This document shows, in pieces, positions 9,348 through 18,666 of a DNA stretch of 64,000 nucleotides. Each line of letters opens with the position of its first letter. The first letter of the stretch is position 1. Below the pieces are notes generated by a model. It was given only the letters and a program-made list of their open reading frames with translations, was not told where the DNA came from and made no database searches. Location of the stretch: positions 286,654 through 350,653 of the forward strand of contig NZ_PIPS01000003.1 in NCBI RefSeq assembly GCF_003987185.1, given 5' to 3'. The stretch is from Idiomarina aquatica (GTDB lineage: Bacteria > Pseudomonadota > Gammaproteobacteria > Enterobacterales > Alteromonadaceae). The translations under genes were made by a program, and so were the position numbers.

Positions 9348-11175
9348 TGCGCAACTTTGGGGAGGACGTTTTGCGGACGGACCCAGCGAAGCCTTTCAGG
9401 CGTTTAACGACTCGTTGCCTTTTGACCATGTTTTAGCCGAACAGGATATTCAGGGCTCGGTAGCCTGGGCTGATGGATTGCGCCAGGTTGGCGTAATAAC
9501 CGCCCAGGAATGTCAACAACTGCAGCAGGCACTGACAGAGCTGTGGCAGGAATTGCAACAGCATCCGCAGCAGATCGCCGTCGCCGGCGACGAGGACATC
9601 CATTCATTCATCGAGCGGAAGTTAGTTGAGCGGGTGGGTGATCTGGGCAAAAAATTACATACCGGGCGCAGCCGTAATGATCAGGTTGCTACGGACTTGC
9701 GCTTATGGAGTCGTCAACAAGGCCAGGCGGTGCTGAAGGCACTGACGACGTTACAAGGTGCGTTGACGGAGTTCGCGGCGCGTGAAATCGATACGGTATT
9801 GCCGGGGTATACCCATTTGCAACGAGCCCAAACCGTGTTATTCGCGCATTGGGCGCTGGCTTATGTGGAAATGTTGCAGCGTGACCACGAGCGGTTGGTG
9901 GATGCTTTAGAGCGTATGAACCAGTCGCCGCTGGGGTGTGGTGCTCTGGCCGGTACGGCTTACCCGATTGATCGCGAGCAGTTGGCGCAGCAACTGGGTT
10001 TTCATTCTGCCTGCCGCAATAGCCTTGATGCGGTTTCCGATCGTGATTTTGTGCTGGAACTGCTCAGTACTGCGTCATTATCGATGCTGCATTTGTCACG
10101 GCTGGCAGAAGATCTGATTTTCTATAACAGTGGTGAGGCCGGCTTTATCGAATTGGCCGATGATGTGACTTCCGGATCGTCGCTGATGCCGCAGAAAAAG
10201 AATCCCGACGCACTGGAACTGGTGCGGGGTAAAAGCGGACGTGTGACCGGCGCGCTGATGGCAATGACGGTGACCTTAAAATCTTTACCGCTGGCCTACA
10301 ACAAAGATCTGCAAGAAGACAAAGAAGGCCTCTTTGACGCATTAAAACACTGGCGTGCGGCGCTCAACATCAGCAGCCAGTGCCTACAAGGGATTCGCGT
10401 CAATCGCGAACGTTGCCGGCAGGCGGCTCAACAGGGCTATGCAAACGCGACTGAGCTGGCGGATTATTTGGTGAGTAAAGGCGTACCCTTTCGGCAGGCG
10501 CACCACCAAGTCGGCGAACTGGTGCAACTGGCGATAAAACAGGGCAAGCCGCTGGAGCAGTTGTCATTATCACAGATGCAGCAGGTTACTGAAACGATTG
10601 AAGAGGATGTCTACCCGTGGCTGTCGCTACAGTCGCTGCTGGAAAAACGACAGGCACTGGGCGGCACCTCACCGGAGCGCGTCAAAGAGGCACTGAAAAA
10701 GCATCAACAGCAGCAAAAGATACGTGTTCGTGATGCAAACCTATCGGACATTGACGCGATTGTCGGGCTGGTCGGTCATTGGGCGGGAGCCGGTGAAAAC
10801 TTGCCGCGCGCCAAGGATGATATCATTCATTCCATCAATGAATTTGCGGTGAGTGAAATTGACGGCAACGTCATGGGCTGTGCGTCATTGTACATATACA
10901 CCACGGGTCTGGCAGAAATTCGTTCGCTTGGCGTGAACCCGCAAAGCAAGGTTAAAGGGCAGGGACGACTGCTGGTGGAAAAGCTACTGCGCAAAGCCCG
11001 CGACTTGCATTTAAAGCGGGTGATTGTGTTAACCCGGGTGCCGGACTTCTTTGAGCAGCAGGGTTTTTACCACTGCTCGAAGGACAGCTTGCCGGAGAAG
11101 GTGATGAAAGATTGTGAGCTGTGTCCGCGCAAGGCCAACTGCGATGAGCTGGCCATGGAGTTTCGGTTGCTGTAA
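9340..11175 (+). CDS. argH: Argininosuccinate lyase fused to N-acetylglutamate synthase, ArgH(A)
   Basis: A two-function protein of 611 residues. Residues 1 to about 455 are argininosuccinate lyase, which releases arginine and fumarate; the fumarase-family signature [12 protein letters not shown] and the [10 protein letters not shown] motif are present. Residues from about 463 to 611 form a GNAT acetyltransferase domain ([15 protein letters not shown], then [20 protein letters not shown], the acetyl-CoA loop), which fits the short acetylglutamate synthase that starts the pathway. The tail has cysteines at 592, 595 and 601 (CELC...C), a pattern I associate with short ArgA-type domains. Fusions of this type, written argH(A), are known from Moritella and relatives. 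So one operon encodes both the first and the last step. Confidence 0.95.
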   Translation: MASAQLWGGRFADGPSEAFQAFNDSLPFDHVLAEQDIQGSVAWADGLRQVGVITAQECQQLQQALTELWQELQQHPQQIAVAGDEDIHSFIERKLVERVGDLGKKLHTGRSRNDQVATDLRLWSRQQGQAVLKALTTLQGALTEFAAREIDTVLPGYTHLQRAQTVLFAHWALAYVEMLQRDHERLVDALERMNQSPLGCGALAGTAYPIDREQLAQQLGFHSACRNSLDAVSDRDFVLELLSTASLSMLHLSRLAEDLIFYNSGEAGFIELADDVTSGSSLMPQKKNPDALELVRGKSGRVTGALMAMTVTLKSLPLAYNKDLQEDKEGLFDALKHWRAALNISSQCLQGIRVNRERCRQAAQQGYANATELADYLVSKGVPFRQAHHQVGELVQLAIKQGKPLEQLSLSQMQQVTETIEEDVYPWLSLQSLLEKRQALGGTSPERVKEALKKHQQQQKIRVRDANLSDIDAIVGLVGHWAGAGENLPRAKDDIIHSINEFAVSEIDGNVMGCASLYIYTTGLAEIRSLGVNPQSKVKGQGRLLVEKLLRKARDLHLKRVIVLTRVPDFFEQQGFYHCSKDSLPEKVMKDCELCPRKANCDELAMEFRLL

Positions 11176-11190
11176 GCCGTTTACGCGGTG

Positions 11191-12033
11191 TTAGTACAAG
11201 GTTTTAATCCAGCGTTCCTCGGTGATAAAGTTCCAGGCCCATGGTTTCCACTTATCACTGAGGCCGTTGCCCAACGCATCCTCTAGCGCCATACCTTGCT
11301 CGCGCATGCTGTCCACTTCCGCTTTGGTGGCCTTAATCATATCCAGAAACGCCTGATAATCGGCGCGGCTCGCCTTCGGACCGTGGCCAGGGATGATCAC
11401 CGTATCGTCATTAATCTTACTGATGAGTGTGGTGACGTTATTGATATACCCCTCAACGTCACCGCCACTGCCTAAATCAATGAATGGGAAACGCTCATTA
11501 AAGAACAGGTCACCCGGGTGCAATACATTCGCTTTTTCAAACCATACGGCGACGTCCCCGTCAGTATGGCCATTGGCAAGATAGAACACATGCACCGTAT
11601 CACCGTTGATGTGTAACGTAACGGTTGAATCAAAGGTTAACTGCGGTAGTCCGGCGGCATTAAAGTCGCTGTCATTGCTTAACCGTTTGCGTACATTGTC
11701 ATGAGCCAGAATGGTGGCATCATGGTTTTCCCGTAGCCACATATTAGAGCCGACGTGATCGCCGTGAAAGTGTGTATTGATGACGTAACGAACCGGCTCG
11801 CCGGTCAACTCGTCAATTTTGGCGCTGATTTTTTCCGCCATCTGCTGATATTGATCATCAATCAGCAGCACGCCATCGGCGCCATGCATCAGTGCCATAT
11901 TGCCGCCGGCACCACTGAGCATGTGAATATTATCGGCGACGGCATCGGCGCTTACCTGAACGTCAGCAAAACGATCTTGAGCAGTCGCAGCAGCGCTTAG
12001 AGCAAGGGCTGCCAGCAGGGTAAGTTTTTTCAT
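11191..12033 (-). CDS. Periplasmic metallo-beta-lactamase-fold hydrolase
   Basis: A secreted zinc hydrolase of unknown substrate. The chosen ATG (12031-12033) has AGGAACC upstream and begins a clear signal peptide (MKKLTLLAALALSAAATAQ); a longer frame upstream adds 19 residues that do not resemble one. The zinc motif is THFHGDH, with further ligands in LANGHTDGD and IPGHGPKA. The overall pattern resembles the broad MBL-fold group that includes glyoxalase-like and SoxH-like proteins; it does not by itself indicate antibiotic resistance. It converges on argH(A) 15 bases away and is divergent from the lipoprotein gene. 280 residues. Confidence 0.88.
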   Translation of the reverse strand: MKKLTLLAALALSAAATAQDRFADVQVSADAVADNIHMLSGAGGNMALMHGADGVLLIDDQYQQMAEKISAKIDELTGEPVRYVINTHFHGDHVGSNMWLRENHDATILAHDNVRKRLSNDSDFNAAGLPQLTFDSTVTLHINGDTVHVFYLANGHTDGDVAVWFEKANVLHPGDLFFNERFPFIDLGSGGDVEGYINNVTTLISKINDDTVIIPGHGPKASRADYQAFLDMIKATKAEVDSMREQGMALEDALGNGLSDKWKPWAWNFITEERWIKTLY

Positions 12034-12133
12034 AAAGGGTTCCTGATTGGGTTTTAACCTGATTACTTTGTAGACAAAGAAAGGGATCAATTCAACGTGT
12101 CAAAAACGTGAATCTTTTGTGACAGTTTGAAGT

Positions 12134-12166
12134 TGTCACATATCTGTCATGCAGAATCACTACTCT
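12134..12166 (+). promoter_or_regulatory. PHO-box-like promoter of the lipoprotein / TonB receptor pair
   Basis: Two TGTCA direct repeats (12134-12138 and 12145-12149) are exactly 11 bases apart, which is the core layout of a PhoB binding box (CTGTCAT-A/T-rich-CTGTCA). A -10-like TACTCT (12161-12166) follows 11 bases after the second repeat, matching PhoB-activated promoters in which the box replaces the -35. The lipoprotein ATG is about 45 bases downstream of the -10. Confidence 0.6.
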
Positions 12167-12212
12167 CGTTTCCGTCAATTCAAAACCGAAAAATGAAGGT
12201 CGGGAGAACTCA

Positions 12213-14969
12213 ATGAAACTGCAAACTCTATTTAAAGCTTCTGCTGTTGCCGCAGCGCTTGCGCTGGCAGGCTGTGGTGGTGACATCAACATCGACACTG
12301 GTGCGACGGTTGAACAACCGGATCCAGGCACAGGTGGTGGCGACAACGGTGGCGGTGATACCGGTGCTGACTTACCAGGTGAAACCAGTGGTTCACTCTC
12401 ACTCGCAGCAAGTGAAGCGCTGGGTGAGGAAGTTCAGGTACAGGTTCTTTCTGGACGCATCACGGAAGATACCACGCTGGTAAATAGCCTGGAAGACGGT
12501 ACAACAGTAATGTATGCCCTGGACGGACCTACTTTTGTCGGTGGTGATAAAGCCGATTCTGCGGTGTTGACCGTTGAACCGGGCACTGTGATTTTTGGTC
12601 GTCAAGGTAACGATTACCTGGTGGTTAGCCGTGACTCACAAATCATCGCTGAAGGTACAGCGGACGCGCCGATTATCATGACGTCTTCGCAGGACGTGCT
12701 GGGTGAAGAAACGGCTCCGGGTCAATGGGGTGGCTTTATCATCTTGGGTAACGCGCCAAGCAACAAATGTCCTTCTGACGGTTCTGACTGTGCGCTTCAG
12801 GTTGAAGGCGCTGAAGAGGGTGCCGTATTCGGTGGTACCGACGAAACAGACAACTCTGGTGTTTTACGCTACTTAGTGGTTAAGCACGGTGGTTTTGAAA
12901 TCGCACCAGATAACGAATTAAACGGCATCACCTTCGGTGGCGTTGGTTCAGGCACAACGGTTGAATATTTACAGGTTCACGGCAACTCGGACGACGGCAT
13001 CGAAATGTTCGGTGGTAACGTCGACTTTAAACACGTTGTATTAACCGGCATGCAAGACGACAGCATCGACTGGGATAACGGTTACCAGGGCCGCATGCAG
13101 TTCGTTTACGTTGAGCATGACAAAAACGGTGGCGACGCTAACCGTGGTATCGAAGCCGACAACGACGGTTCTAACCCAGCTGCTGAGCCAATGTCTAACC
13201 CCATTCTCGCGAACCTAACCATCATTGGTAATAACTTCCAGGGTGAAAACTCATCAGAAGGTATCTACTTACGTGAAGGGACTGGCGCGCAGTTCTACAA
13301 CACCGTAGTAACCGGCCCATCAGAAATGGGCGAGTGTTTTGAAGTTGAAGGCAACGAAGTATCTCAAGGTCACTTAACCGATAACACCATTCGCATGGAA
13401 AACTCGGTTTTTGCCTGCAGCAACGGTGAAAACTTCAAGTTTGGTGATACCGACGTTGACCTGGAAGACTGGTTCCTGAACGATCAAGCCAATAACTTCA
13501 TCAGCGATTCTGTGATGCTGTCAGCCAATGGTCAGCCAATGAGCGGCTCACCGTTACTGGGTGCAGGACAAGACGTATCGAACACCGTAGACGGTAGCTT
13601 CTTTGAATCGGTTGATTTTATCGGCGCCGTGGGCGGCGATGACGACTGGCGTCAAGGCTGGGCCTTTGGTTTTGGCGGTGGTGAAGTGACTGCCGGTGAC
13701 TCAGAAGCCCCAGTAGCAGGTTGCCCGGCCGGCACAGAAGCGATTACTCCTATTGACGGCTCAACGACGACCTGTGAACTGGAAGGTCGTTACACAGACG
13801 ATCTGACCCTGACCGCGGGTAACTACTACGCATTAACGGGTGCCGTGTTCATCGGTGGTGACAATGCTGACTCAGCAACCTTGACCATCGAACCTGGTGT
13901 TACCGTATACGGTCGTACCGGTAATGACTACCTGGTCATCAGCCGTGGTTCAGATATCGACGCTCAGGGTACTGCCGAAGAACCTATCTCACTGACATCG
14001 TCAATTGATGTTGAAGGTGGCGAAGGCATGCCAGGTCAATGGGGTGGTTTGATTATTCTTGGTAACGCGCCAAGCAACAAGTGTCCGTCAGACGGTTCAG
14101 ACTGTGCGCTGCAGGTAGAAGGTGCTGAGGAAGGCGCTGTATTTGGTGGTACCGATACCGCTGATAACTCAGGTACGCTGCGCTATGTACGTGTCATGAA
14201 CGGTGGCTTTGAAATCGCACCGGACAACGAACTTAACGGTATCACCTTCGGTGGTGTTGGTTCAGGCACAACGGTTGAGTACCTGCAAGTTCACAACAAC
14301 TCTGACGATGGTATTGAAATGTTCGGCGGCAACGTTAACTTCAAGTACGTTGTACTGACCAACATGCAAGACGACAGCATCGACTGGGATAACGGTTACC
14401 AAGGTAAACTGCAGTACGTACTGGTACGTCAAAACCCAGACAACTCAGACGCTAACCGTGGTATCGAAGCCGATAACGATGGCTCTAACCCAGGTGCTGA
14501 ACCAATGTCTAGCCCGACCATCGCTAACCTGACCATCATTGGTAACACCTTCTCTGGCGAAAACGCTTCAGAGGGTATCTACCTGCGCGAAGGTACTCAG
14601 GCAACGTTCTACAACACCATCGTATCAGGCCCGGCCGGTATGGGTGAGTGCTTAGAAGTTGAAGGTAACCCGGTAAGCCAGGGTCACCTGCAGGACGGCG
14701 GTATCAGCATGACGAACTCACTGATGGCCTGTGATAACGGTGAGAACTTCAAGTTTGGTTCTTCAGATGTAGACCTGGAGCAGTGGTTCCTGGGTCAGGA
14801 AGGCAACAGCGTTGTGACAGCAGCAGAAGCACTGGACGGTATCTTTACGGTATCTGACGCTGCAGCAGCTGATTTAAGCGGCGACACCTTCTTTGACAAC
14901 GCAGACTTCGTTGGCGCAGTAAGCAGCGATAACGATTGGACTGCAGGCTGGACTGTTGGTCTGGAATAA
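12213..14969 (+). CDS. Large lipoprotein with two tandem copies of one domain
   Basis: An outer-membrane-type lipoprotein of 918 residues and unknown function. The signal peptide ends in LALAGC (Cys21) with Gly at +2, which suggests sorting to the outer membrane. A Gly/Asp-rich linker (about 30-60) leads into two copies of a roughly 400-residue domain, at about 81-495 and 525-918, with identical 438-residue spacing and long identical stretches such as LNGITFGGVGSGTTVEYLQV. The many short beta-like segments (TLTIEPG, TVEYLQVH, LRYVRV) suggest a right-handed beta-helix, and each copy has a CPSDGSDC pair. It lies directly before a TonB-dependent receptor, so a substrate-capturing surface partner is a reasonable inference. 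Gene start supported by GGGAGAA upstream. Confidence 0.85.
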   Translation: MKLQTLFKASAVAAALALAGCGGDINIDTGATVEQPDPGTGGGDNGGGDTGADLPGETSGSLSLAASEALGEEVQVQVLSGRITEDTTLVNSLEDGTTVMYALDGPTFVGGDKADSAVLTVEPGTVIFGRQGNDYLVVSRDSQIIAEGTADAPIIMTSSQDVLGEETAPGQWGGFIILGNAPSNKCPSDGSDCALQVEGAEEGAVFGGTDETDNSGVLRYLVVKHGGFEIAPDNELNGITFGGVGSGTTVEYLQVHGNSDDGIEMFGGNVDFKHVVLTGMQDDSIDWDNGYQGRMQFVYVEHDKNGGDANRGIEADNDGSNPAAEPMSNPILANLTIIGNNFQGENSSEGIYLREGTGAQFYNTVVTGPSEMGECFEVEGNEVSQGHLTDNTIRMENSVFACSNGENFKFGDTDVDLEDWFLNDQANNFISDSVMLSANGQPMSGSPLLGAGQDVSNTVDGSFFESVDFIGAVGGDDDWRQGWAFGFGGGEVTAGDSEAPVAGCPAGTEAITPIDGSTTTCELEGRYTDDLTLTAGNYYALTGAVFIGGDNADSATLTIEPGVTVYGRTGNDYLVISRGSDIDAQGTAEEPISLTSSIDVEGGEGMPGQWGGLIILGNAPSNKCPSDGSDCALQVEGAEEGAVFGGTDTADNSGTLRYVRVMNGGFEIAPDNELNGITFGGVGSGTTVEYLQVHNNSDDGIEMFGGNVNFKYVVLTNMQDDSIDWDNGYQGKLQYVLVRQNPDNSDANRGIEADNDGSNPGAEPMSSPTIANLTIIGNTFSGENASEGIYLREGTQATFYNTIVSGPAGMGECLEVEGNPVSQGHLQDGGISMTNSLMACDNGENFKFGSSDVDLEQWFLGQEGNSVVTAAEALDGIFTVSDAAAADLSGDTFFDNADFVGAVSSDNDWTAGWTVGLE
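12453..14966 (+). repeat. In-frame tandem duplication within the lipoprotein gene
   Basis: Copy 1 runs from about 12453 to 13700 and copy 2 from about 13785 to 14966, offset by exactly 1314 bases (438 codons) wherever I checked. The central part, around 12740-13090 and 14054-14404, is the most alike, with nearly identical DNA; the ends have diverged. Such patchy identity suggests an old duplication with later homogenisation, or selection on the core. Confidence 0.9.
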
Positions 14970-14980
14970 CACCGCACTAT

Positions 14981-15018
14981 AAACCGAGGGTACGCAAAGG
15001 ATTGTGTGCCCCGGTTTT
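14981..15018 (+). terminator. Strong hairpin between the lipoprotein and receptor genes
   Basis: Arms AAACCG-A-GGGTACGC (14981-14995) and GTGTGCCC-CGGTTT (15004-15017) pair over 14 positions, two of them G-T pairs, with one bulged A and an 8-base loop, followed by a run of four T. It sits 11 bases after the lipoprotein stop and 27 bases before the receptor ATG. It could be a leaky terminator that lets more lipoprotein than receptor be made, or an RNA stability element. Confidence 0.6.
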
Positions 15019-15045
15019 CACTGTATAAAAGAGGTAGTTACTATC

Positions 15046-17706
15046 ATGCGAGCCAAACAATTTCCTCTGGCGAGCCTTACTCTTGCGGTTTTAACTGGCT
15101 TGTCATCGCAAAGCGCTTTTGCAGCACAAGAACAGCAGGAACAATCCGCGTCTGAACAACAATCCTCACCGGAAGCGGTTATCGAAGAAGTGGTGACCAC
15201 AGGTACTCGTTTGCAGGGCAGTGCGGCAGCGGTTGTTCAGGAACGTAAAGAGCAGGCGTTCGTTGCTGATATCATGGGCGCGGAACAAATTTCCCGTACC
15301 GGTGACAGCGACGCTGCAGCAGCCCTTCGCCGGGTGACCGGTTTGACCCTGGTTGACGGCAAGTTTATTTATGTTCGTGGTTTGGGTGAGCGGTACTCCA
15401 GTACCCAATTGAATGGTATGTCAGTACCAAGCCCGGATCCCACCCGTGCTGTTATTCCACTGGATTTATTCCCGGCTGATATCATCGAGAGCCTGGCGGT
15501 GCAGAAGTCGTATTCTGCCTCGATGCCGGCAAACTTCGGCGGCGGTAATGTTGATATTCGCCTGAAATCAGCACCGGATGAAGAGATCTTTAACGCCTCC
15601 ATTAAAGTGGGCGGAAACAGCGAAAACTTTAACGACGCCTACTGGTACGACGGCGGCAGTAACTGGAACGGTAAAGACGACGGCACTCGGGCAGCGCCGC
15701 AAATGCTGAAAGACCTGTGGGATCAGCGTACCTTTCTGGATGATATCTCATTGGAACAAAACCGCGATGTCGCTCTGGCGCTAAATCGCGACTATGATCC
15801 AACCCTGCAAAGCGTCGATCCGGATTACGGCCTCGACCTGACGTACGGTAACCGTTACGACATCGACGACAAGTGGGCGGTCGGCTTTTTGGCCACGGCA
15901 GCCTATGACAACGAGTGGGAAGTTTCTGAACAGTATCTGGGTGAAGACTGGAGTCGCAATCCGGACGGAACTTACACGATTCTGCGTGGCTGGGATGATG
16001 TTGAGTCAACTGAGCAGCAAGTTACCTGGTCAGGCATGTTGACCGCAGGCATCAACTACGGCAGTAACCACCGTGTTGATTTAAGCCATGTCATCCTGAA
16101 CGACACCGAAGATCAGTTCCGCGAAAAGCTCGGTAACAGCAACAACATTAACTTTGGTTCTGACCAGCGTATCCGTTCTTATGACGTGACGTATCAGGAA
16201 CGTCGCATGGTCGCGAACCAGATTAAAGGTATGCATACCTTTACCGACTGGAACTTCCTCGGGGTTGACTGGAAATACTCTAAATCGCGCTCCAGCCGTT
16301 ATGCTCCGGGTAATATCGAAACTCGCTTTATCCTAACCGACAGCAATGATGACGGTGTTTTTGACCGTGAGAACGAGAGCGTGTTGACCAACGCCACCAC
16401 CGCAGCCCGTTATAACTTCCAGGACTTGAACGACGAAGTTGAGAACTGGGGTGGTAACGTGACTCTGCCAATCATGCTGGATCACTGGGACATTACCCTG
16501 AAAGCTGGCGCTGATTTCGTGCAGAAGACACGCTACGCGACCAACCGTCGATTCGACATCAACACTCGTGCGTTTAGCGATTCCAGCATCCTGGAAGGCT
16601 ATCAACTGGGTGAAATCCTGAACGATGACGTCATCGCAAACGCAGAGCTTGGCTTCTTGCCGATTCTGAACGACACCACCGTTGCGGGTGATGATTATAT
16701 TTCCGCTCAGACAATTGATGCGTACTATTTCGAAGGTGACTTTTTCTTCGATGAAAAATGGCGCATAACCGCCGGTGTTCGTTGGGAAGATTTCCGCCAG
16801 GCGGTGGTACCATTGGTTCCGCAAACCGGCGAGATTGATTTGCCAACCAGCCCGACTGTGGAAGATCTGGCGGATCTGGCGTTCCAGGAAGATGATCTCT
16901 ACCCATCATTGGCATTGACCTACTTCCTGAGCGATGAACAGCAACTGCGCTTTAGTTACGGTAAAACCGTGGTACGTCCGGATCTGCGTGAAGTGTCCAG
17001 CTCAACCTACCTGGATCCGCTGACTTTGTTCCCCGTCGGTGGTACGCCGGGTCTTAACACCACGGACATCGATAACTTCGACGCCCGCTGGGAGTGGTAT
17101 CAGGATAACGGCGATACCTTGTCGATTGGTTTGTTCTATAAAGACATGACCAACCCGATTGAATCGGTGCAGTCGCCTTCTCAGGATGGTCCACCACTGG
17201 TACGTATCGCCAATGCTGAAACGGGTGAAGTTTATGGTACCGAAGTGGAATGGCTGAAAACACTGAGCAACAACTTCTTCTTATCCGGTAACGTCACCCT
17301 GAGTGACTCTAGCATCACACTGGATACGCAGAACATTGTTGAGCAAACTGGCGTTTCTACGTCGATTACCAACACTGAACGGCGCTTAACCGGCCACTCA
17401 GAATGGGTCGTTAACACCCAACTTGGTTTCGACTCGGACGACGGCATGCACTCGGCTTCATTAGTCTATAACGTGTTTGGTGACCGTATCATCATTCCGG
17501 GAATCGACGGCCGTGGTGATGCCTTTGAGCAACCGTTCCACTCACTTGATGCCGTGTACAGCTATTACCCGGACTTCAATTCTCAAGTAACCTTAAAGGT
17601 TCAGAACATCCTGAATCAGGATAAAGAAATTGAGTTTGATAATACGCTGTTACGTTCAGAAACTCGTGGTATCAGCTTCTCGCTTACGTATAAGCGCGAA
17701 TTCTAA
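15046..17706 (+). CDS. TonB-dependent outer-membrane receptor
   Basis: An energy-coupled outer-membrane transporter of 886 residues. I chose the ATG at 15046 because GAGGTAG precedes it and a signal peptide follows (ending SAFA-AQEQ); an upstream in-frame start adds 14 unlikely residues. After the peptide come a Gln/Glu-rich spacer, a TonB-box-like IEEVVTTGTRL, the plug domain (VTGLTLVDGKFIYVRGLGERY, GGGNVDIRLKS), and a beta barrel ending in phenylalanine (TYKREF), as expected for an outer-membrane barrel. The substrate is unknown; the PHO-like box upstream and the lipoprotein partner suggest a phosphorus-containing compound. A good terminator follows. Confidence 0.92.
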   Translation: MRAKQFPLASLTLAVLTGLSSQSAFAAQEQQEQSASEQQSSPEAVIEEVVTTGTRLQGSAAAVVQERKEQAFVADIMGAEQISRTGDSDAAAALRRVTGLTLVDGKFIYVRGLGERYSSTQLNGMSVPSPDPTRAVIPLDLFPADIIESLAVQKSYSASMPANFGGGNVDIRLKSAPDEEIFNASIKVGGNSENFNDAYWYDGGSNWNGKDDGTRAAPQMLKDLWDQRTFLDDISLEQNRDVALALNRDYDPTLQSVDPDYGLDLTYGNRYDIDDKWAVGFLATAAYDNEWEVSEQYLGEDWSRNPDGTYTILRGWDDVESTEQQVTWSGMLTAGINYGSNHRVDLSHVILNDTEDQFREKLGNSNNINFGSDQRIRSYDVTYQERRMVANQIKGMHTFTDWNFLGVDWKYSKSRSSRYAPGNIETRFILTDSNDDGVFDRENESVLTNATTAARYNFQDLNDEVENWGGNVTLPIMLDHWDITLKAGADFVQKTRYATNRRFDINTRAFSDSSILEGYQLGEILNDDVIANAELGFLPILNDTTVAGDDYISAQTIDAYYFEGDFFFDEKWRITAGVRWEDFRQAVVPLVPQTGEIDLPTSPTVEDLADLAFQEDDLYPSLALTYFLSDEQQLRFSYGKTVVRPDLREVSSSTYLDPLTLFPVGGTPGLNTTDIDNFDARWEWYQDNGDTLSIGLFYKDMTNPIESVQSPSQDGPPLVRIANAETGEVYGTEVEWLKTLSNNFFLSGNVTLSDSSITLDTQNIVEQTGVSTSITNTERRLTGHSEWVVNTQLGFDSDDGMHSASLVYNVFGDRIIIPGIDGRGDAFEQPFHSLDAVYSYYPDFNSQVTLKVQNILNQDKEIEFDNTLLRSETRGISFSLTYKREF

Positions 17707-17723
17707 CGACTACTGCAGTGACG

Positions 17724-17752
17724 AAAAGGGCTCCGTCAGGAGCCCTTTTTTT
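17724..17752 (+). terminator. Intrinsic terminator after the TonB receptor gene
   Basis: Stem GGGCTCC (17728-17734) and GGAGCCC (17739-17745) with loop GTCA, followed by seven T. Four A residues on the other side make it likely to work in both directions, ending the convergent mscS-family transcript as well. Confidence 0.92.
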
Positions 17753-17755
17753 ATG

Positions 17756-18655
17756 CTATGCAGAAGGTTCTTTTAAATGAATTTCCAGCGGTTTTGAGGT
17801 GTCCAGATGAATGTCGCGCTGGGGGAACGCAATGACAATGTTGTGTTCATCGAACAGCGCGTTCACCTTAAACCGAACATCCGACTGAATGCGGCGGATA
17901 TCCATCGGCTGATGAACACTGGTCCAGAAATACAAATTAAACAGCAGCGAGCTGTCACCAAAGTCTTCAAAAATGACTTCAATAGGATAATCGGTCGATA
18001 TCTGTTCGTGTTCTTCGGCGGCCTGACGCAATAAATCGCGCACTGTCTCTACCGGCGAACCGTAAGCGACACCAACGGAAACAACCGAACGAATATCCGC
18101 CGACACCAGCGTCCAGTTCACCACCCGCTGTTCAAGAAAGTAACTGTTTGGTACCAGTACGTGTACGCCGTCGTAACGGCGAATGCGAACACAGCGGTTG
18201 CCGATTTCTTCAACGCGACCTCGTTCTTTTTCCAGTTCGACGATATCGCCGATACGGATAGGGCGCTCGGCAATTAAGATGATGCCCGAGATGAGGTTGT
18301 TCAGCAGGTTTTGTGCGCCGAAGCCTACACCGATAGCCAGAGCGCCACCGAGCACCGCGAAAATGGTGATAGGAATACCCGCAATTGGTAGCGCGATCAG
18401 CACGATCATGACGTAGGCAACGAACGAAATCAGGCGTCGAAACGCAAAGACGGTGTTTTCGGAAGCACCGCTGGAGCGCAACGCCCGCTTAACCAGACGC
18501 GCGCCAACCCAGCGCACCACGACGAAACCGATCATGATCAAGGTTAACGCAATGATGACCTGCGACAGATAAATCGGGGTGTCACCCGCTTTATACAGCT
18601 CGGTCTGCCACAATGAGGCTACTGAGTCAGCAATATCCTGCCAGTTCATTTGCAT
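17756..18655 (-). CDS. MscS-family small-conductance mechanosensitive channel
   Basis: An inner-membrane channel that opens under membrane tension and protects against osmotic downshock. The 299-residue protein has three N-terminal membrane segments (about 27-46, 70-88 and 93-122), the glycine/alanine-rich pore helix GGALAIGVGFGAQNL, and the beta domain signature GRVEEIGNRCVRIRRYDG followed by VLVPNSYF. The length and layout match the short MscS class. It converges with the receptor gene at a shared terminator. The GST-like gene lies 11 bases upstream on the same strand, so the two may be co-transcribed. Confidence 0.93.
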   Translation of the reverse strand: MQMNWQDIADSVASLWQTELYKAGDTPIYLSQVIIALTLIMIGFVVVRWVGARLVKRALRSSGASENTVFAFRRLISFVAYVMIVLIALPIAGIPITIFAVLGGALAIGVGFGAQNLLNNLISGIILIAERPIRIGDIVELEKERGRVEEIGNRCVRIRRYDGVHVLVPNSYFLEQRVVNWTLVSADIRSVVSVGVAYGSPVETVRDLLRQAAEEHEQISTDYPIEVIFEDFGDSSLLFNLYFWTSVHQPMDIRRIQSDVRFKVNALFDEHNIVIAFPQRDIHLDTSKPLEIHLKEPSA

Positions 18656-18666
18656 GTTCGTCGATC

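Noticed and set aside
11191..12033. Metallo-beta-lactamase-fold protein as an antibiotic resistance gene
   Set aside because: Only the general fold motifs are seen; the family is broad and the context gives no resistance link.
12092..12346. Minus-strand frame of 84 codons over the start of the lipoprotein gene
   Set aside because: It crosses the PHO-like promoter and the signal peptide of a well-supported gene and shows no protein pattern.
12213..14969. Repeated DNA in the lipoprotein gene as a CRISPR-like or mobile repeat
   Set aside because: The repeats are two long in-frame copies of a protein domain, with no short spaced units or inverted ends.
15629..16009. Minus-strand frame of 126 codons inside the TonB receptor gene
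   Set aside because: Arg/Pro/Cys-rich antisense shadow of a strong family member.
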